In this document: in pieces, positions 50,646 to 59,271 of the stretch
Layout of the letters: each line of letters begins with the position of its first letter
Numbering within the stretch: the stretch's first letter is position 1
Assembly (NCBI RefSeq): GCF_005405225.1
Contig: NZ_BJDQ01000006.1
Coordinates: 55,839 to 119,838 of the forward strand
Reading direction: 5' to 3'
DNA length: 64,000 bases
From: Enterococcus dongliensis
Lineage (GTDB): Bacteria > Bacillota > Bacilli > Lactobacillales > Enterococcaceae
Made by a program: the position numbers and the translations under genes
Notes under the pieces: generated by a model
Told to the model about the DNA's origin: nothing
What the model saw: the letters and a program-made list of their open reading frames with translations, nothing else
The model's database searches: none

Positions 50646-52640
50646 TTATATTTTCCGCTCTTTAAGCCATGTTTTTCTTGTTTCGCCTACGATCAATGGT
50701 ACGGTCTCATAAGTAACTTCACTGTATTCAATCCCAAACCAACGTTCCGGTGCCACTGCATGATGTTTGATCGCTAGCCGTGCTTGCATGACTTGTCGAT
50801 CCCATTTATCCATACGAGTCATATTGGTTAATTCTTCTTGGATCATCACAAAACGAAAATCGCCGACTTGTCGACCTGGCGTCAAAGAGTAGTGCTGCGG
50901 TTGCTCAGGTAAACGCCCTTGCTTCATAAGATCATGGATGATCTGGCGCAAGTAAACATTCACTTCTTGAGCAATCCGAAATCCTAAATACAGTTTTACT
51001 TTTACGATAAAATCCGTTCCCATCATATCCACGCTATATTCTTCAGTGTAAGGCTCGTCCGTGACTTCTACATTCACAAACCAATACGCTTTTGCTCGCT
51101 TTAATCGTTTATCCAAAATCGAATAAATAAATTGTTGTGGGATTCTATCCCCTTCTAACCGCGGGACTAAAAAGACCACATTGGTTTGATAATAAGGAAT
51201 CGTGTCATCTTCATGCAATTCTCGTAATTGCGGCAAGTAATCTTTGAAATCGACGTCTTGACTAGCATCTTCTTGTACTCGATTGCTACGATGCCAAATA
51301 TACATGATTCCTAATATCAATAAAGCCATCGCTACTGCTACAAAACCGCCATGGAAAAATTTCGTGACACTTGAGACAAAGAAGAATCCTTCCAGCGTAC
51401 CGAAGAAGACCAGCATTAAACTTGCTAATATTCGCGGCGTCTTCTTTTGCAGCAAATAGTGATACAACAAGAAGGTCGTCATCAACATCGTGACAGTAAT
51501 GGATAGTCCATATGCCGCTTCCATATGACTTGATGTTCGAAATGTTAATACAATCAACGAACAAGCTGCCCATAAAATCAAATTCACTATCGGGATATAC
51601 ATTTGTCCGATACTTTTCCCTGGATAGATGATGCGCATTCTTGGCAATAATTTTAATTTAATCGCCTCTGAGACCAAAGTGAACGAGCCGGAAATCAATG
51701 CTTGTGAAGCGATAACCGCTGCAATCGTTGCAAAAACAACGCCGAAAATCATCCAACCATCTGGCAGAATTTGGAAAAATGGATTCAAGTTCTCGATTCC
51801 CTCGATTGTAGGGTCACCCTTTGAGTGTAAAATCCACGCGGCTTGTCCAGCATAATTCAACATCAAACAAAACAATACATAAGGCCAACTGAAATGAATA
51901 TTCTTTTTACCTACATGACCCATATCAGAATACAAAGCTTCAGCCCCAGTCGTCGCCAAGAAAATACTTCCTAAAATAAAAATCCCCATTTTATTAGTAG
52001 GATCAAACAATAGATGAATCGCATAATAAGGATTCAGCGCTTTAATTACCCCCAAATCATAAGGGATGTTTATCAGCCCCATTAAACCTAAAAAAGTGAA
52101 CCATAAAAACATGATTGGGCCAAAAGCCTTACCAACAAAATCTGTTCCAAATCGTTGAATCAAAAATAAAAAAAGTAAAATCACTAATGTGACAATCACA
52201 ATAATATTCTGATCATTCCCAAATCGTTGATAAAAATCAGGAATTCCTCGTAATCCTTCGATTGCTGTTGTTACCGTTACTGCGGGCGTCAACACTCCAT
52301 CAGCTAACAAGGCGGCTCCACCGATCATTGCTGGGATAATCAAATATTTTCCACCTTTACGCACCAATGTATATAAAGAGAAGATTCCCCCTTCACCGTG
52401 ATTATCCGCTTTTAAAGCAATCAGAACATATTTGACTGTGGTTAAAAGCATCACCGTCCAAAAAACTAACGAGACTGCCCCCAAAACAAAATCCTGCGTA
52501 ACGGTGGTTATCCCACCATTTTCTTCTAAAATCGCCTTCATCACGTACAAAGGGCTTGTTCCAATATCACCGTACACAACACCTAACGTGATTAACAACC
52601 CCGCCGCCGAAAGTTTAGTATGACTTTTTTTCTTTTCCAT
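50646..52640 (-). CDS. kup: Potassium uptake protein Kup
   Basis: 664 aa from ATG 52640, with AGGAG 8 bases upstream; a GTG at 52649 lies against that site. N-terminal LGVVYGDIGTSPLYVMKAIL and KADNHGEGGIFSLY are the Kup/HAK/KT signature. About 12 membrane helices to residue 455, then a cytosolic C-terminal domain. Imports K+ with H+; lactococcal Kup proteins are inhibited by c-di-AMP. Unexpectedly, its leader carries a yybP-ykoY-type (Mn2+) riboswitch and terminator rather than the c-di-AMP riboswitch known before some K+ transporters. Confidence 0.95.
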   Translation of the reverse strand: MEKKKSHTKLSAAGLLITLGVVYGDIGTSPLYVMKAILEENGGITTVTQDFVLGAVSLVFWTVMLLTTVKYVLIALKADNHGEGGIFSLYTLVRKGGKYLIIPAMIGGAALLADGVLTPAVTVTTAIEGLRGIPDFYQRFGNDQNIIVIVTLVILLFLFLIQRFGTDFVGKAFGPIMFLWFTFLGLMGLINIPYDLGVIKALNPYYAIHLLFDPTNKMGIFILGSIFLATTGAEALYSDMGHVGKKNIHFSWPYVLFCLMLNYAGQAAWILHSKGDPTIEGIENLNPFFQILPDGWMIFGVVFATIAAVIASQALISGSFTLVSEAIKLKLLPRMRIIYPGKSIGQMYIPIVNLILWAACSLIVLTFRTSSHMEAAYGLSITVTMLMTTFLLYHYLLQKKTPRILASLMLVFFGTLEGFFFVSSVTKFFHGGFVAVAMALLILGIMYIWHRSNRVQEDASQDVDFKDYLPQLRELHEDDTIPYYQTNVVFLVPRLEGDRIPQQFIYSILDKRLKRAKAYWFVNVEVTDEPYTEEYSVDMMGTDFIVKVKLYLGFRIAQEVNVYLRQIIHDLMKQGRLPEQPQHYSLTPGRQVGDFRFVMIQEELTNMTRMDKWDRQVMQARLAIKHHAVAPERWFGIEYSEVTYETVPLIVGETRKTWLKERKI

Positions 52641-52775
52641 TACACACACTCCTAAGTTAAATACTGAACCGCGTTTTTATTCCATACTAAGTTTTAAGTT
52701 GTAAACACATTCGCATGATTTTCGTTCATGCTTCTTCTAATGAATTGCTAGTATCTTATTGCGGCAAATCAACCT

Positions 52776-52818
52776 AAAAAAAGACCTAAACAACAGCTCT
52801 CACTATTGTTTAGGTCTT
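52776..52818 (-). terminator. Riboswitch-controlled terminator before kup
   Basis: On the minus strand AGACCTAAACAA pairs perfectly (12 bp) with TTGTTTAGGTCT and is followed by TTTTTTT. The 5' half of the stem is also the 3' strand of the aptamer's P1, so aptamer folding and termination exclude each other. Confidence 0.9.
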
Positions 52819-52902
52819 GCAAATTATCTCTTAGACCAGTGTTTCACACTAGTTGTTGATCTAAAAGCATAGAAATCTTCTATGTTGCTACTCCCCTAAA
52901 AC
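52806..52902 (-). ncRNA. yybP-ykoY (manganese) riboswitch aptamer upstream of kup
   Basis: Minus strand. The conserved 5' box GGGGAGTAGC follows GTTTTA; an internal TCAACAA loop lies in the second arm; and the 3' box GCAAGACC closes. P1 pairs TTTAGG with CCTAAA; GCAA pairs with TTGC; arm one is CATAGA/TCTATG; arm two is CTTTTAGA ... TCTAAG with an inner CTAGTG/CACTGG. These are the consensus elements of yybP-ykoY RNAs, which sense Mn2+. Since P1 competes with the terminator, ligand should turn kup on. Confidence 0.8.
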
Positions 52903-52910
52903 TTATTCGT

Positions 52911-52939
52911 ATTATCCAGTTTATTGGGGGAATTGTCAA
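52911..52939 (-). promoter_or_regulatory. kup promoter
   Basis: Consensus TTGACA (52934-52939), 17-base spacer, GATAAT (52911-52916) on the minus strand. The transcript would begin around 52904, two bases before the riboswitch 5' box region, so leader and promoter fit exactly. Confidence 0.85.
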
Positions 52940-52960
52940 AGAATATCCTCAGAAATCAGA

Positions 52961-55090
52961 TTATTTTTCTTCTTTTTTGCTTTCTTCATCTTTTAGCAAT
53001 GCTTTGCGGGAAGCATTTACACGGCCTTGACGATCGATCTCTGTCACTTTGACTAGGACTTCGTCGCCTAGTTTGACTACATCTTCCACTTTGTTCACTC
53101 GTTCATTTGCAAGTTGTGAAATGTGAACCAATGCGTCTTTGCCTTTAATTAAGTTAACAAACGCTCCAAATTTTTCAATCCGAACGACTTTACCTAAATA
53201 AACTTCGCCGACTTTAACTTCTTTAGTCAATTCTTCAATGATCTTGATTGCTTTTTTGATCATATCTGCATCAGAAGACGCGATGCTGACATTGCCGTCT
53301 TGATCGATATCGATTTTCACGCCAGTTTCTTCAATGATGCCATTGATAGTGTCACCGCCTTTACCGATAACCGTCTTGATTTTATCTGGATCGATTTTAA
53401 TCATTTCAATCTTCGGTGCGTATTGGCTTAATTCTTCTCTTGGTGCTGCTAATGTATCTGTCAATACTTCAAGGATCTCCATCCGAGCTTTTTTCGCTTG
53501 CGTCAATGCTTCAGTTAAGATTTGTTCAGTGATTCCTTGAATCTTGATATCCATTTGCAAGGCAGTAATACCTTCTTTTGTTCCGGCAACTTTAAAGTCC
53601 ATATCGCCTAGATGATCTTCCAATCCTTGGATATCTGTTAAGATAGTGTAATTTTCACCATCAGAAACAAGTCCCATTGCAATCCCAGCAACAGGCGCTT
53701 TGATCGGCACACCTGCATCCATCAATGCCAAAGTTCCGGCACAAATACTTGCTTGAGAAGAAGAACCATTTGATTCCAATACTTCTGCTACTAAACGGAT
53801 TGTATAAGGAAAATCTTCTTCACTTGGAATAATCTGCGCTAAAGCTCGTTCGCCTAATGCACCATGACCAATCTCACGACGACCCGGTGATCCTGCCCGA
53901 CCAGTTGAACCAACAGAAAATTGCGGGAAATTATAATGATGGATGAATCGTTTGCTTTCAACAGATCCTAAGCCATCGATGATTTGATGTTCCCCTAAAG
54001 GAGCCAAGGTACAAGCAGATAAAGCTTGCGTTTGTCCTCGAGTGAACAGTCCTGAACCATGAACACGCGGCAACAAACCTGTTTCAGCTGCTAGTGGACG
54101 AATCTCATCTAATTTACGGCCATCTGGACGGATTTTATCAATTGTAATCAATTCGCGGACCACATCTTTTTCAAGATCTTCAGCGATTTGTTTAACTTCT
54201 TTTGTGATTTGAACTAAGTCTTCGGTCTCAACGTTCGCAAATTTTTCAGCGTACACTTCTTTGACCGTTTCTTTGACTTTTTCGATTTCATCTTCACGCG
54301 CCAATTTATCCATAGTCATAACAGCAGTCTTCATCGTTTGATAATACCCGTCGAAGATTTCTTGTTTTAATTCAGGATTGACTTGCAATAAAGCAACTGA
54401 CATTTTTTCTTTGCCGACTGCCGCAACGATTTCTTCTTGGAAAGCGACCAATTCTTTGATTGCATCGAAACCAAATAACAAAGCGCCTAACATATCTTCT
54501 TCAGAAACTTCTTTCGCACCAGATTCAACCATGTTGATTGCTTGTTTTGTTCCGGCAACAGTCAAGTCAATATCTGAGTCTGCATGTTGTTCCACAGTTG
54601 GATTCAACACATATTCGCCATTTACACGACCAACATCGACACCTGCGATTGGTCCATCAAACGGGATATCTGAGATAGATAGCGCCAATGAAGAACCGAA
54701 CATCGCTGCCATAGAAGGAGAACAATCTTGTTCCACACTCATTACAACATTGGTTACTTGTACTTCATTACGAAATCCATCAGCAAACATCGGACGAATT
54801 GGGCGGTCAATCAAACGAGCAGTCAATGTCGCTTCTGTACTTGGACGACCTTCACGTTTGATAAAGCCGCCAGGAATTTTACCTACTGCGTACATTTTTT
54901 CTTCATAGTTGATAGTTAATGGGAAAAAGTCGGTATCTTTCGCTTCTTTAGAAGCAACTGCCGCACTTAATACAACTGTATCCCCATAACGAACTAATAC
55001 TGCGCCATTGGCTTGTTTAGCAAGTTGACCGATCTCAACTTGCAGAGGGCGTCCGCCCCAAGTGGTTTTAAAAACTTGTTTTTCTGACAT
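52961..55090 (-). CDS. pnp: Polyribonucleotide nucleotidyltransferase (PNPase)
   Basis: 709 aa phosphorolytic 3'-5' exoribonuclease. Two RNase PH domains (first about 1-230, second about 310-540 with [20 protein letters not shown] and [14 protein letters not shown]), a KH domain ([15 protein letters not shown]) and a C-terminal S1 domain ([19 protein letters not shown]). Acts in mRNA decay. Downstream of rpsO, the common bacterial order. AGAGGAG precedes ATG 55090, and a long hairpin stands in its leader. Confidence 0.97.
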   Translation of the reverse strand: MSEKQVFKTTWGGRPLQVEIGQLAKQANGAVLVRYGDTVVLSAAVASKEAKDTDFFPLTINYEEKMYAVGKIPGGFIKREGRPSTEATLTARLIDRPIRPMFADGFRNEVQVTNVVMSVEQDCSPSMAAMFGSSLALSISDIPFDGPIAGVDVGRVNGEYVLNPTVEQHADSDIDLTVAGTKQAINMVESGAKEVSEEDMLGALLFGFDAIKELVAFQEEIVAAVGKEKMSVALLQVNPELKQEIFDGYYQTMKTAVMTMDKLAREDEIEKVKETVKEVYAEKFANVETEDLVQITKEVKQIAEDLEKDVVRELITIDKIRPDGRKLDEIRPLAAETGLLPRVHGSGLFTRGQTQALSACTLAPLGEHQIIDGLGSVESKRFIHHYNFPQFSVGSTGRAGSPGRREIGHGALGERALAQIIPSEEDFPYTIRLVAEVLESNGSSSQASICAGTLALMDAGVPIKAPVAGIAMGLVSDGENYTILTDIQGLEDHLGDMDFKVAGTKEGITALQMDIKIQGITEQILTEALTQAKKARMEILEVLTDTLAAPREELSQYAPKIEMIKIDPDKIKTVIGKGGDTINGIIEETGVKIDIDQDGNVSIASSDADMIKKAIKIIEELTKEVKVGEVYLGKVVRIEKFGAFVNLIKGKDALVHISQLANERVNKVEDVVKLGDEVLVKVTEIDRQGRVNASRKALLKDEESKKEEK

Positions 55091-55106
55091 AATTTCTCCT
55101 CTTCCC

Positions 55107-55190
55107 TTTGACCAGTGTGACGCTACTAAACAAATGGAAACAGCGAAATTTTCGCTTCTTGCATTTGGTTAGTAGAGTGACCACACGCTA
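55107..55190 (-). promoter_or_regulatory. Long stem-loop in the pnp leader
   Basis: CTACTAAACAAATG (55123-55136) pairs with CATTTGGTTAGTAG (55162-55175); an inner GCGAAA/TTTCGC hairpin caps it and GTGTG/CACAC flanks extend it. Such hairpins before pnp are RNase III sites used in pnp autoregulation in E. coli; the same role here is inference. The rest of the gap (55191-55406) has no supported gene. Confidence 0.55.
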
Positions 55191-55406
55191 ATCAAAGGTT
55201 TTCTTATTTTTTCTGAGCCTGACTCAGAATCTTTATATTCAACATATACATCCACAATCTAGCCGCTCATTGGTCAAGCATGGACGAATATAAAAAATCC
55301 AAACGATGTTTGTACACCTATATCATGCGAAAGAATCTGTGATCTATAACGTTGAAAATCCATAAATAACTTGCAGCTATTACTGACTGCGAAAAGCCTA
55401 ATTGGC

Positions 55407-55438
55407 AAAAAAAGTGAGATTCCTAGGAACCTCACTTT
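55407..55438 (-). terminator. rpsO terminator
   Basis: AAAGTGAG-stem pairs with CTCACTTT around a CCTAGG centre and is followed on the minus strand by TTTTTTT, a few bases past the rpsO stop. pnp must therefore have its own promoter or readthrough. Confidence 0.85.
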
Positions 55439-55452
55439 CATAACGGTACGAA

Positions 55453-55722
55453 TTAACGACGTAGTCCTAGACGTTGGATTAATTCACGGTAACGTTGTAC
55501 TTCGTTCTTACGTAAGTAAGCCAACAAGTTACGACGATGACCAACTTTTTTCATTAGACCGCGATATGAATGGTGGTCTTTTTTGTGGACACGTGCATGC
55601 TCATTTAGTTGATTGATTTCTTCCGTTAATACAGCGATTTGTACTTCTGGAGAACCAGTATCTCCTTCATGGCGAGCAAATTCATTGATGATTTCGTTTT
55701 TACGTTCTTTTGATAATGCCAT
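55453..55722 (-). CDS. rpsO: 30S ribosomal protein S15
   Basis: 89 aa from ATG 55722 ([20 protein letters not shown]); the longer frame to 55809 is unconserved. Signature [20 protein letters not shown]. Binds the 16S rRNA central domain and often represses its own translation. Upstream of pnp. Between 55723 and 55987 lies the divergent gap to def, with no gene. Confidence 0.96.
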   Translation of the reverse strand: MALSKERKNEIINEFARHEGDTGSPEVQIAVLTEEINQLNEHARVHKKDHHSYRGLMKKVGHRRNLLAYLRKNEVQRYRELIQRLGLRR

Positions 55723-55987
55723 GGTTTTCACCTCTTCCTTTTTTCTTCCTATGACTGAGTAAAGCGTTGGTGAATCGCTCAACCAAGTGATAGGTGGTGC
55801 GCTATGCACACTCTAACACTTTACTTGATTTGTTCTAAAAAATCAAGTTGTACACCAATTTAAGCCTGTTTTTTATAATCATTATATTTTTTTTAAAGAA
55901 GCTAGTCAGCAAAAATAGTTTTTTTACCTTACTTACTTTTTGTGTTAAACTAACGTGATGAAATCATGTCTGAGAGGAGACTTTTTA

Positions 55988-56551
55988 ATGATTACAATGG
56001 ATGATATTATTCGGGAAGGCCATCCAACCTTGCGGGCAGTTGCTAAAGAAGTCCCGCTTCCTCCAACTGCTGAAGAAGTAGAACTTGGAAAGGAAATGCT
56101 GCAGTTTCTTAAAAATAGTCAAGATCCTGTAAAAGCAGAAGAATTGCATTTACGCGGCGGTGTCGGTCTAGCGGCTCCCCAACTAGATATTTCAAAACGA
56201 ATCATCGCAGTCCATGTCCCAAGCGTTGATCCAGAAAAACCAGAAAACGGCATCAGCACTGTGATGTATAATCCAAAAGTCTTGAGCCATTCCGTCCAAG
56301 AAGCTTGCCTAGGAGAAGGAGAAGGCTGTTTGTCCGTCGATCGTGAAGTACCTGGTTACGTTGTAAGGGCTGCACGAATCACTGTTTCTTATTTTGATGA
56401 AACGGGTGAAAAACATAAGATTCGTTTGAAAAACTATGAAGCCATCGTAGTCCAACATGAAATTGATCATATCAACGGGATTATGTTCTACGATCATATC
56501 GATGAAAAAAATCCGCTGCACTTAAAAGACGGCGTATTAGTCATCGAGTAA
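55988..56551 (+). CDS. def: Peptide deformylase
   Basis: 187 aa from ATG 55988, eight bases after AGGAG; a GTG at 55955 gives an unconserved 11-residue extension and is rejected. The three deformylase motifs are GVGLAAPQ (58-65), EGCLS (112-116) and HEIDH (157-161), with Cys114, His157 and His161 binding the metal. The inserted segments make it the type 2 form usual in Gram-positives. Removes formyl from nascent N-termini. Confidence 0.96.
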   Translation: MITMDDIIREGHPTLRAVAKEVPLPPTAEEVELGKEMLQFLKNSQDPVKAEELHLRGGVGLAAPQLDISKRIIAVHVPSVDPEKPENGISTVMYNPKVLSHSVQEACLGEGEGCLSVDREVPGYVVRAARITVSYFDETGEKHKIRLKNYEAIVVQHEIDHINGIMFYDHIDEKNPLHLKDGVLVIE

Positions 56552-56552
56552 C

Positions 56553-56585
56553 GAAAAACACCATTCGCTAGGAATGGTGTTTTTC
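56553..56585. terminator. Bidirectional terminator between def and niaR
   Basis: AAAACACCATTC / GAATGGTGTTTT, perfect 12-bp stem with a 5-base loop between convergent genes. Confidence 0.85.
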
Positions 56586-57095
56586 TTCATATAAAATTCC
56601 TTTTTCAGAAAGTGCTTGTTTGATTTTTGTTAGATCAGCTAATGACTCATAGGCAATCGTGTGAAGATGGATGCCTGCTGTCAATTCCGATAAAAGTGTC
56701 ACATTCAGGTGCTCTGCTTCTTTTACAAAAGTATCTACGTCTTGGGCGGTTACTAAATGCAATCCTCCGACTAATTCTCCATATAACGGATGTTCCACTA
56801 CTACATCGATCACTTCACCGCCATGTTCGATAATCGTATGCAATTCTTCAGCTGTCTGCTCGGGCGTGTGTTGAACCGCGAGCTTGCTAATCAATTTTTC
56901 AGATTCACGTTCTAACAAATACCCTCGTGCCGTTGCGATGATTCGCTCACCAGACGCACGTAACAACGCGACGTCCCCAACGACAATTTGCCGACTCACA
57001 CCAAATTTTTTCGCAAAACTCGTTGCGCTAATCGGTTTTTCTGCTTGCTGCAAAGCAGCTAAAATATCCGCTTTTCGCTTCTCTCCATCAATCAT
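56568..57095 (-). CDS. niaR: NiaR-type transcriptional repressor (HTH plus 3H domain)
   Basis: 175 aa. N-terminal winged HTH (KPISATSFAKKFGVSRQIVVGDVALLRA) and a C-terminal 3H domain with conserved histidines in VEHPLYGEL and GIHLHTIAY. Firmicute NiaR (YrxA) binds niacin and represses NAD synthesis or niacin uptake genes. Its ATG overlaps the end of the acetyltransferase fusion by 8 bases, so it is co-translated with that gene and sir2. No NAD-biosynthesis gene is adjacent; its targets must lie elsewhere. Confidence 0.9.
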   Translation of the reverse strand: MIDGEKRKADILAALQQAEKPISATSFAKKFGVSRQIVVGDVALLRASGERIIATARGYLLERESEKLISKLAVQHTPEQTAEELHTIIEHGGEVIDVVVEHPLYGELVGGLHLVTAQDVDTFVKEAEHLNVTLLSELTAGIHLHTIAYESLADLTKIKQALSEKGILYEEKHHS

Positions 57096-57930
57096 TTGAT
57101 CGCAACCGCCCTCCTTGATAATTTCGCGACTGTTTCATGATATCTTTGAACGTCTCAACGATGGTCTCACGATATTCTTCATCTTTCACTAAATGCGCCA
57201 CATTCGCTAAAACAGCTTCTTCACGACTTGTATCTAACACCGCTTTTTTTGTCTGGGCTTTGTAAGCAGTGACTTCACTGACTGCCGACATCCGCTTTTC
57301 TAATAATCTCACAATTTCTCGATCAATTTGATCAATCTTTCCTCGCGCTTGTGCCAAAGCATCCTTTTCATTTTCTTCCTCGATCGTCTGGATAATCTGT
57401 GCGGGATTTCCTCCCACTACGACATTATTTGGAAATGATTTCGTCACCACTGCACCAGCTGCTACGACTACGTTATCGCCTAAAGTGACGCCAGGAACAA
57501 TCACTGCTGAGCCGCCAATCCAAACATTATCACCAATTTTAATTGGTTTTCCCAATTCTAGACCGCTGTTGCGTTTTGCCGGTTCGATTGGATGACTTGC
57601 TGTGTATAGCTGGACATTGGGACCAAACATACAATTATCACCAATCGTAATCGGGCAGGTATCCAAAAAGATATTGTGGAAATTGCAATAAAAATGTTCC
57701 CCTACAAAAATATTATAGCCATAATCAAAAGAAATCGAAGGTTCCACGTAAACGTGTTTTTTTGTTCCGCCGAAAGCCGCCTTCACATATTCTTCACGCT
57801 TGTTCTTGTCGTGTTCTTGATTGATCGCCTGTAACTTTCTGCGAGCTTCTTTGCGATCAGCTATTAATTCAGGATCACCGGCAAAATATAATTTTCCAGC
57901 GATCATTTTTTCTTTTTCAGTCAGCTCCAT
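57088..57930 (-). CDS. Hexapeptide acetyltransferase fused to an AroQ-type chorismate mutase domain
   Basis: 280 aa from ATG 57930, six bases after AGGAGG (a frame to 57957 adds nine residues). Residues 1-185 are a maltose/galactoside O-acetyltransferase-like left-handed beta helix: MAGK-type N-terminus, ITIGDNCMFGPNVQLYTASHP with catalytic-type His113, GDNVWIGGSAVIVPGVTLGD. Residues about 190-273 are a chorismate mutase helix bundle. Arg196, Arg213, Lys224, Asp233, Arg236 and Glu237 have exactly the spacing of Arg11, Arg28, Lys39, Asp48, Arg51 and Glu52 of the E. coli P-protein mutase, and Gln272 is one off from Gln88. One uninterrupted frame. Functions: acetyl transfer to a sugar or similar, and chorismate to prephenate. 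Confidence 0.88.
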   Translation of the reverse strand: MELTEKEKMIAGKLYFAGDPELIADRKEARRKLQAINQEHDKNKREEYVKAAFGGTKKHVYVEPSISFDYGYNIFVGEHFYCNFHNIFLDTCPITIGDNCMFGPNVQLYTASHPIEPAKRNSGLELGKPIKIGDNVWIGGSAVIVPGVTLGDNVVVAAGAVVTKSFPNNVVVGGNPAQIIQTIEEENEKDALAQARGKIDQIDREIVRLLEKRMSAVSEVTAYKAQTKKAVLDTSREEAVLANVAHLVKDEEYRETIVETFKDIMKQSRNYQGGRLRSND

Positions 57931-57986
57931 TACGTTCCTCCTAGTCCGCACTTTCATCTTGTCAGTAACTAATACGACCGATGTTC

Positions 57987-58685
57987 TTATATTTGTTCAA
58001 ATACTGCCACACCATTTGCTTGTACAAAATTATACGTACCAGCTAATTGAATCGGTGTTTGATTGATCACTAAGACTTTTGCATCACTGCGTTTTTCATA
58101 AATTAAATCACAAAATGGATGAACTTGGAAGCTCGTTCCAACAATTACTATCAACTCTGCCGCTTTAACTGCAGCAATTGCCTGCTGGATGACGCCTTCT
58201 TCAAATCCTTCACCATATAAAACAATATTTAGCCGAATTTGCCCCCCGCAATTTTTGTGGCGATCGTTCATTAAATAGTCGTGCCAATCCACCGCTTGCT
58301 GACACTTTTGACAATAACAATCATAAAGCGATCCATGAAAGTTTACTAGCTGCTGACTTCCAGCAATTTCATGCAATCCATCGATATTCTGTGACACTAT
58401 CCATGTTTTTTTAGATTTTTCTAGTTGGGCCATTTTCTGATGAATAATATTTGGTCGCGCTTCTTCATGATATAAATGTTTAACAAATTGATAGAATTTT
58501 TCTGGTTCTCTCAGTAAACATTCACTGCTCAATAAATATTCCGGGGCTTCAAGTCCGTGATACACACCTTGCAACGAACGATAATCCGGCACTCCTGAAG
58601 GCGTCGAGACTCCTGCTCCAGTTAAAAATGTGATTGCGTTACTCTGTTGGATCATTTCTACCGCTTGATCGATTGTGATTTCCAT
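57987..58685 (-). CDS. Sir2-family NAD-dependent protein deacylase
   Basis: 232 aa from ATG 58685, eight bases after GAGG; a GTG at 58694 overlaps the site. NAD-binding GAGVS (23-27), PDYR (33-36), QNID (99-102), catalytic His117 in FHG and GTS (183-185) are all present. The zinc site is unusual: Cys125-x2-Cys128 followed by His143-x2-Cys146 where sirtuins normally have Cys-x2-Cys. Removes acetyl or other acyl groups from lysines, consuming NAD. First gene of a trio with the fusion and niaR. Confidence 0.9.
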   Translation of the reverse strand: MEITIDQAVEMIQQSNAITFLTGAGVSTPSGVPDYRSLQGVYHGLEAPEYLLSSECLLREPEKFYQFVKHLYHEEARPNIIHQKMAQLEKSKKTWIVSQNIDGLHEIAGSQQLVNFHGSLYDCYCQKCQQAVDWHDYLMNDRHKNCGGQIRLNIVLYGEGFEEGVIQQAIAAVKAAELIVIVGTSFQVHPFCDLIYEKRSDAKVLVINQTPIQLAGTYNFVQANGVAVFEQI

Positions 58686-58704
58686 TTTTATCACCTCAAG
58701 AACC

Positions 58705-58733
58705 AGTATAGTATAAATGTACGCTAAAATAAA
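58705..58733 (-). promoter_or_regulatory. Candidate promoter of the sir2 unit
   Basis: TATACT (58705-58710, minus strand) with a weak TTTATT 17 bases upstream. It implies a very short leader before the sir2 ATG. Confidence 0.4.
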
Positions 58734-58959
58734 AAATGATCGAAAAAATGATGCTATTGATTATTTGCCATTGTTCTAATACTACGAGCATAAAATTATC
58801 TATACTCCCTCAATAATTACAAAATCGGTATATTTTCGTCTTTTTAACAAAATAAATTTATTTTATTTAAGAAAACAGAACATTTTTTTGCTTGTTTCAG
58901 ATGCTTTCCATTGACTTTTTCATTTCCAACCTTTAGACTGTGAATCATAATAACTGAAT

Positions 58960-59145
58960 ACGAGATGCCTCAGTACAATGAGGTAGAGGTCGCGAACCTT
59001 ATTAACCCTATGGAGTGTAGAGACACGTTGAAATAGATCTAGGAAGTTTCGCCGAAATATACATAATTCTCTTTGTTTTGTATGTTGGGACGCAAGCAAA
59101 TAACTTGCGGACTGTCTTAGCAGTGATGCTAAGTTGCGCTATGTT
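58960..59145 (+). ncRNA. Lysine riboswitch (L-box) aptamer
   Basis: Conserved lysine-element pieces occur in order: GGTAGAGGTCGCGAAC (58982-58997), TTTCGCCGAA (59047-59056), TTGGGACGCAAG...CTTGCGGACTGTC (P5 arm, 59085-59115), and the small CTTAGCA/TGCTAAG hairpin (59116-59133), as in B. subtilis lysC. It lies 130 bases before an amino-acid ABC transporter, a known L-box target class. Lysine binding would switch the transporter off. Confidence 0.88.
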
Positions 59146-59175
59146 TTTGTAAGAGGGAACACCATCTTCTTATCA

Positions 59176-59222
59176 TCTGCAGGCGGCCTTGTACACGAAT
59201 CGGCGGCTTTTTTTGTTGCAGA
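59176..59222 (+). terminator. Probable riboswitch expression platform (terminator)
   Basis: GC-rich GGCGGCC...CGGCGGC followed by TTTTTTT, enclosed by CTGCA/TGCAG. The T-run after GC-rich sequence fits an intrinsic terminator, but the stem I can draw is imperfect, so the exact pairing is uncertain. Confidence 0.5.
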
Positions 59223-59271
59223 TTTTTAAAGACATCCACCCAATCTCGTTATTTCAAGAAAGGGAGAAATT

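Noticed and set aside
52641..52960. c-di-AMP (ydaO) riboswitch before kup
   Set aside because: Expected from biology, but none of its conserved boxes is seen; the yybP-ykoY boxes fit instead.
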